Shown: positions 63,824-64,000 of the stretch, piece by piece
Layout of the letters: the number at the start of each line of letters is the position of its first letter
How positions within the stretch are numbered: position 1 is the first letter of the stretch
NCBI GenBank assembly: GCA_029782365.1
Contig: JAKOUW010000112.1
Location: 1 to 64,000, forward strand
Origin: Chloroflexota bacterium
Lineage (GTDB): Bacteria; Chloroflexota; Anaerolineae; Anaerolineales; UBA4823
Direction of reading: 5' to 3'
Length of the DNA: 64,000 nt
Translations under genes and position numbers: made by a program
Notes under the pieces: model-generated
What the model saw: only the letters and a program-made list of their open reading frames with translations
What the model was told of the DNA's origin: nothing
Databases searched by the model: none

Positions 63824-64000
63824 CTATTCACCTTCCCGATATATCGCTCTGCGAATAGGCCTAAGCTTGACACTCTCGGCAAACAGGATACTGCTCAGGC
63901 CAGCGGCTGTTAACAGGCCCAGTTCCCAACGATGCAGGGGGGCGAACAGGAAAACATTCCGCAACGCCGGGATGGTCAAAACCAGAGCCAGAAAGAACAG
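63824..64000 (-). CDS. Cation-transporting P-type ATPase, C-terminal end (partial)
   Basis: The last 58 codons of a membrane protein entering from the right edge: LALVLTIPALRNVFLFAPLH, then WELGLLTAAGLSSILFAESV and a basic tail ending YREGE. Two helices with the F-PL-H-x-W spacing match the C-terminus of Ca/cation-transporting P-type ATPases. The catalytic parts are outside the window. Confidence 0.55.
   Translation of the reverse strand: MFFLALVLTIPALRNVFLFAPLHRWELGLLTAAGLSSILFAESVKLRPIRRAIYREGE

Overview
The window looks like a stretch of a Chloroflexota genome, most likely an Anaerolineae-type bacterium. Supporting signs: a tRNA-Thr/Tyr/Thr-tuf cluster; a CIRCE-controlled hrcA-grpE-dnaK-dnaJ-prmA operon as in monoderm bacteria; a heliorhodopsin; a surface L,D-transpeptidase on a Thr/Pro-rich stalk; and secreted LVIVD, VCBS and DUF11 proteins ending in a short (Y/F)-(L/F)-P-x3-K tail. 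The assignment is inference from gene content; no rRNA is present.

Layout. 1-6,700: housekeeping block on the minus strand (5' end of tuf, three tRNAs, the heat-shock operon), then tRNA-Glu on the plus strand. 6,700-9,000: a small accessory patch after tRNA-Glu (excisionase-like HTH gene, inverted repeats, an AbiEi/AbiEii toxin-antitoxin pair, a frameshifted hsdM fragment). 9,000-20,200: cell-surface genes on the minus strand (1587-aa LVIVD/beta-helix/DUF11 protein flanked by two copies of a structured intergenic repeat, L,D-transpeptidase, C39-like peptidase with TPR, an FtsK/HerA remnant, a 13-repeat VCBS protein). 20,300-26,700: eight co-directional minus-strand genes that read as one operon headed by a heliorhodopsin: DUF1295 reductase-like membrane protein, SRPBCC protein, truncated FAD oxidoreductase, DegV, DUF1475, MFS exporter and Rieske oxygenase. 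The promoter is overlapped by paired TGTACA palindromes. 27,000-37,300: mixed accessory genes (GPH transporter with a serine hydrolase, GT39 glycosyltransferase, decayed mannosyltransferase, DinB, CPBP protease, MATE with a kinase-like phosphotransferase, VOC protein).

37,400-56,500: carbohydrate region. A GH3 glucosidase and a LacI regulator with two near-identical operators lie on the minus strand. A tightly packed plus-strand run follows: GntR regulator, DHDPS-like aldolase, Old Yellow Enzyme-like oxidoreductase, ThuA, Gfo/Idh/MocA dehydrogenase, GPH sugar symporter, two tandem paralogues of a large protein family I cannot name (one without and one with a signal peptide), xylose isomerase, GH3 beta-xylosidase-like enzyme and xylulokinase. 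The likely theme is hydrolysis and oxidation of xylose-containing glycosides with xylose fed into the pentose phosphate pathway. 56,500-64,000: another secreted protein with the same C-terminal tail, a decayed esterase, an HSL-type hydrolase translationally coupled to a rifampicin phosphotransferase-like enzyme, a PIN-like remnant and the C-terminus of a cation-transporting ATPase.

The two places most likely to hold undescribed biology are the heliorhodopsin operon with its paired palindromic operator, and the tandem unknown-family proteins inside the xyloside cluster. A third lead is the conserved structured intergenic repeat flanking the 1587-aa gene.
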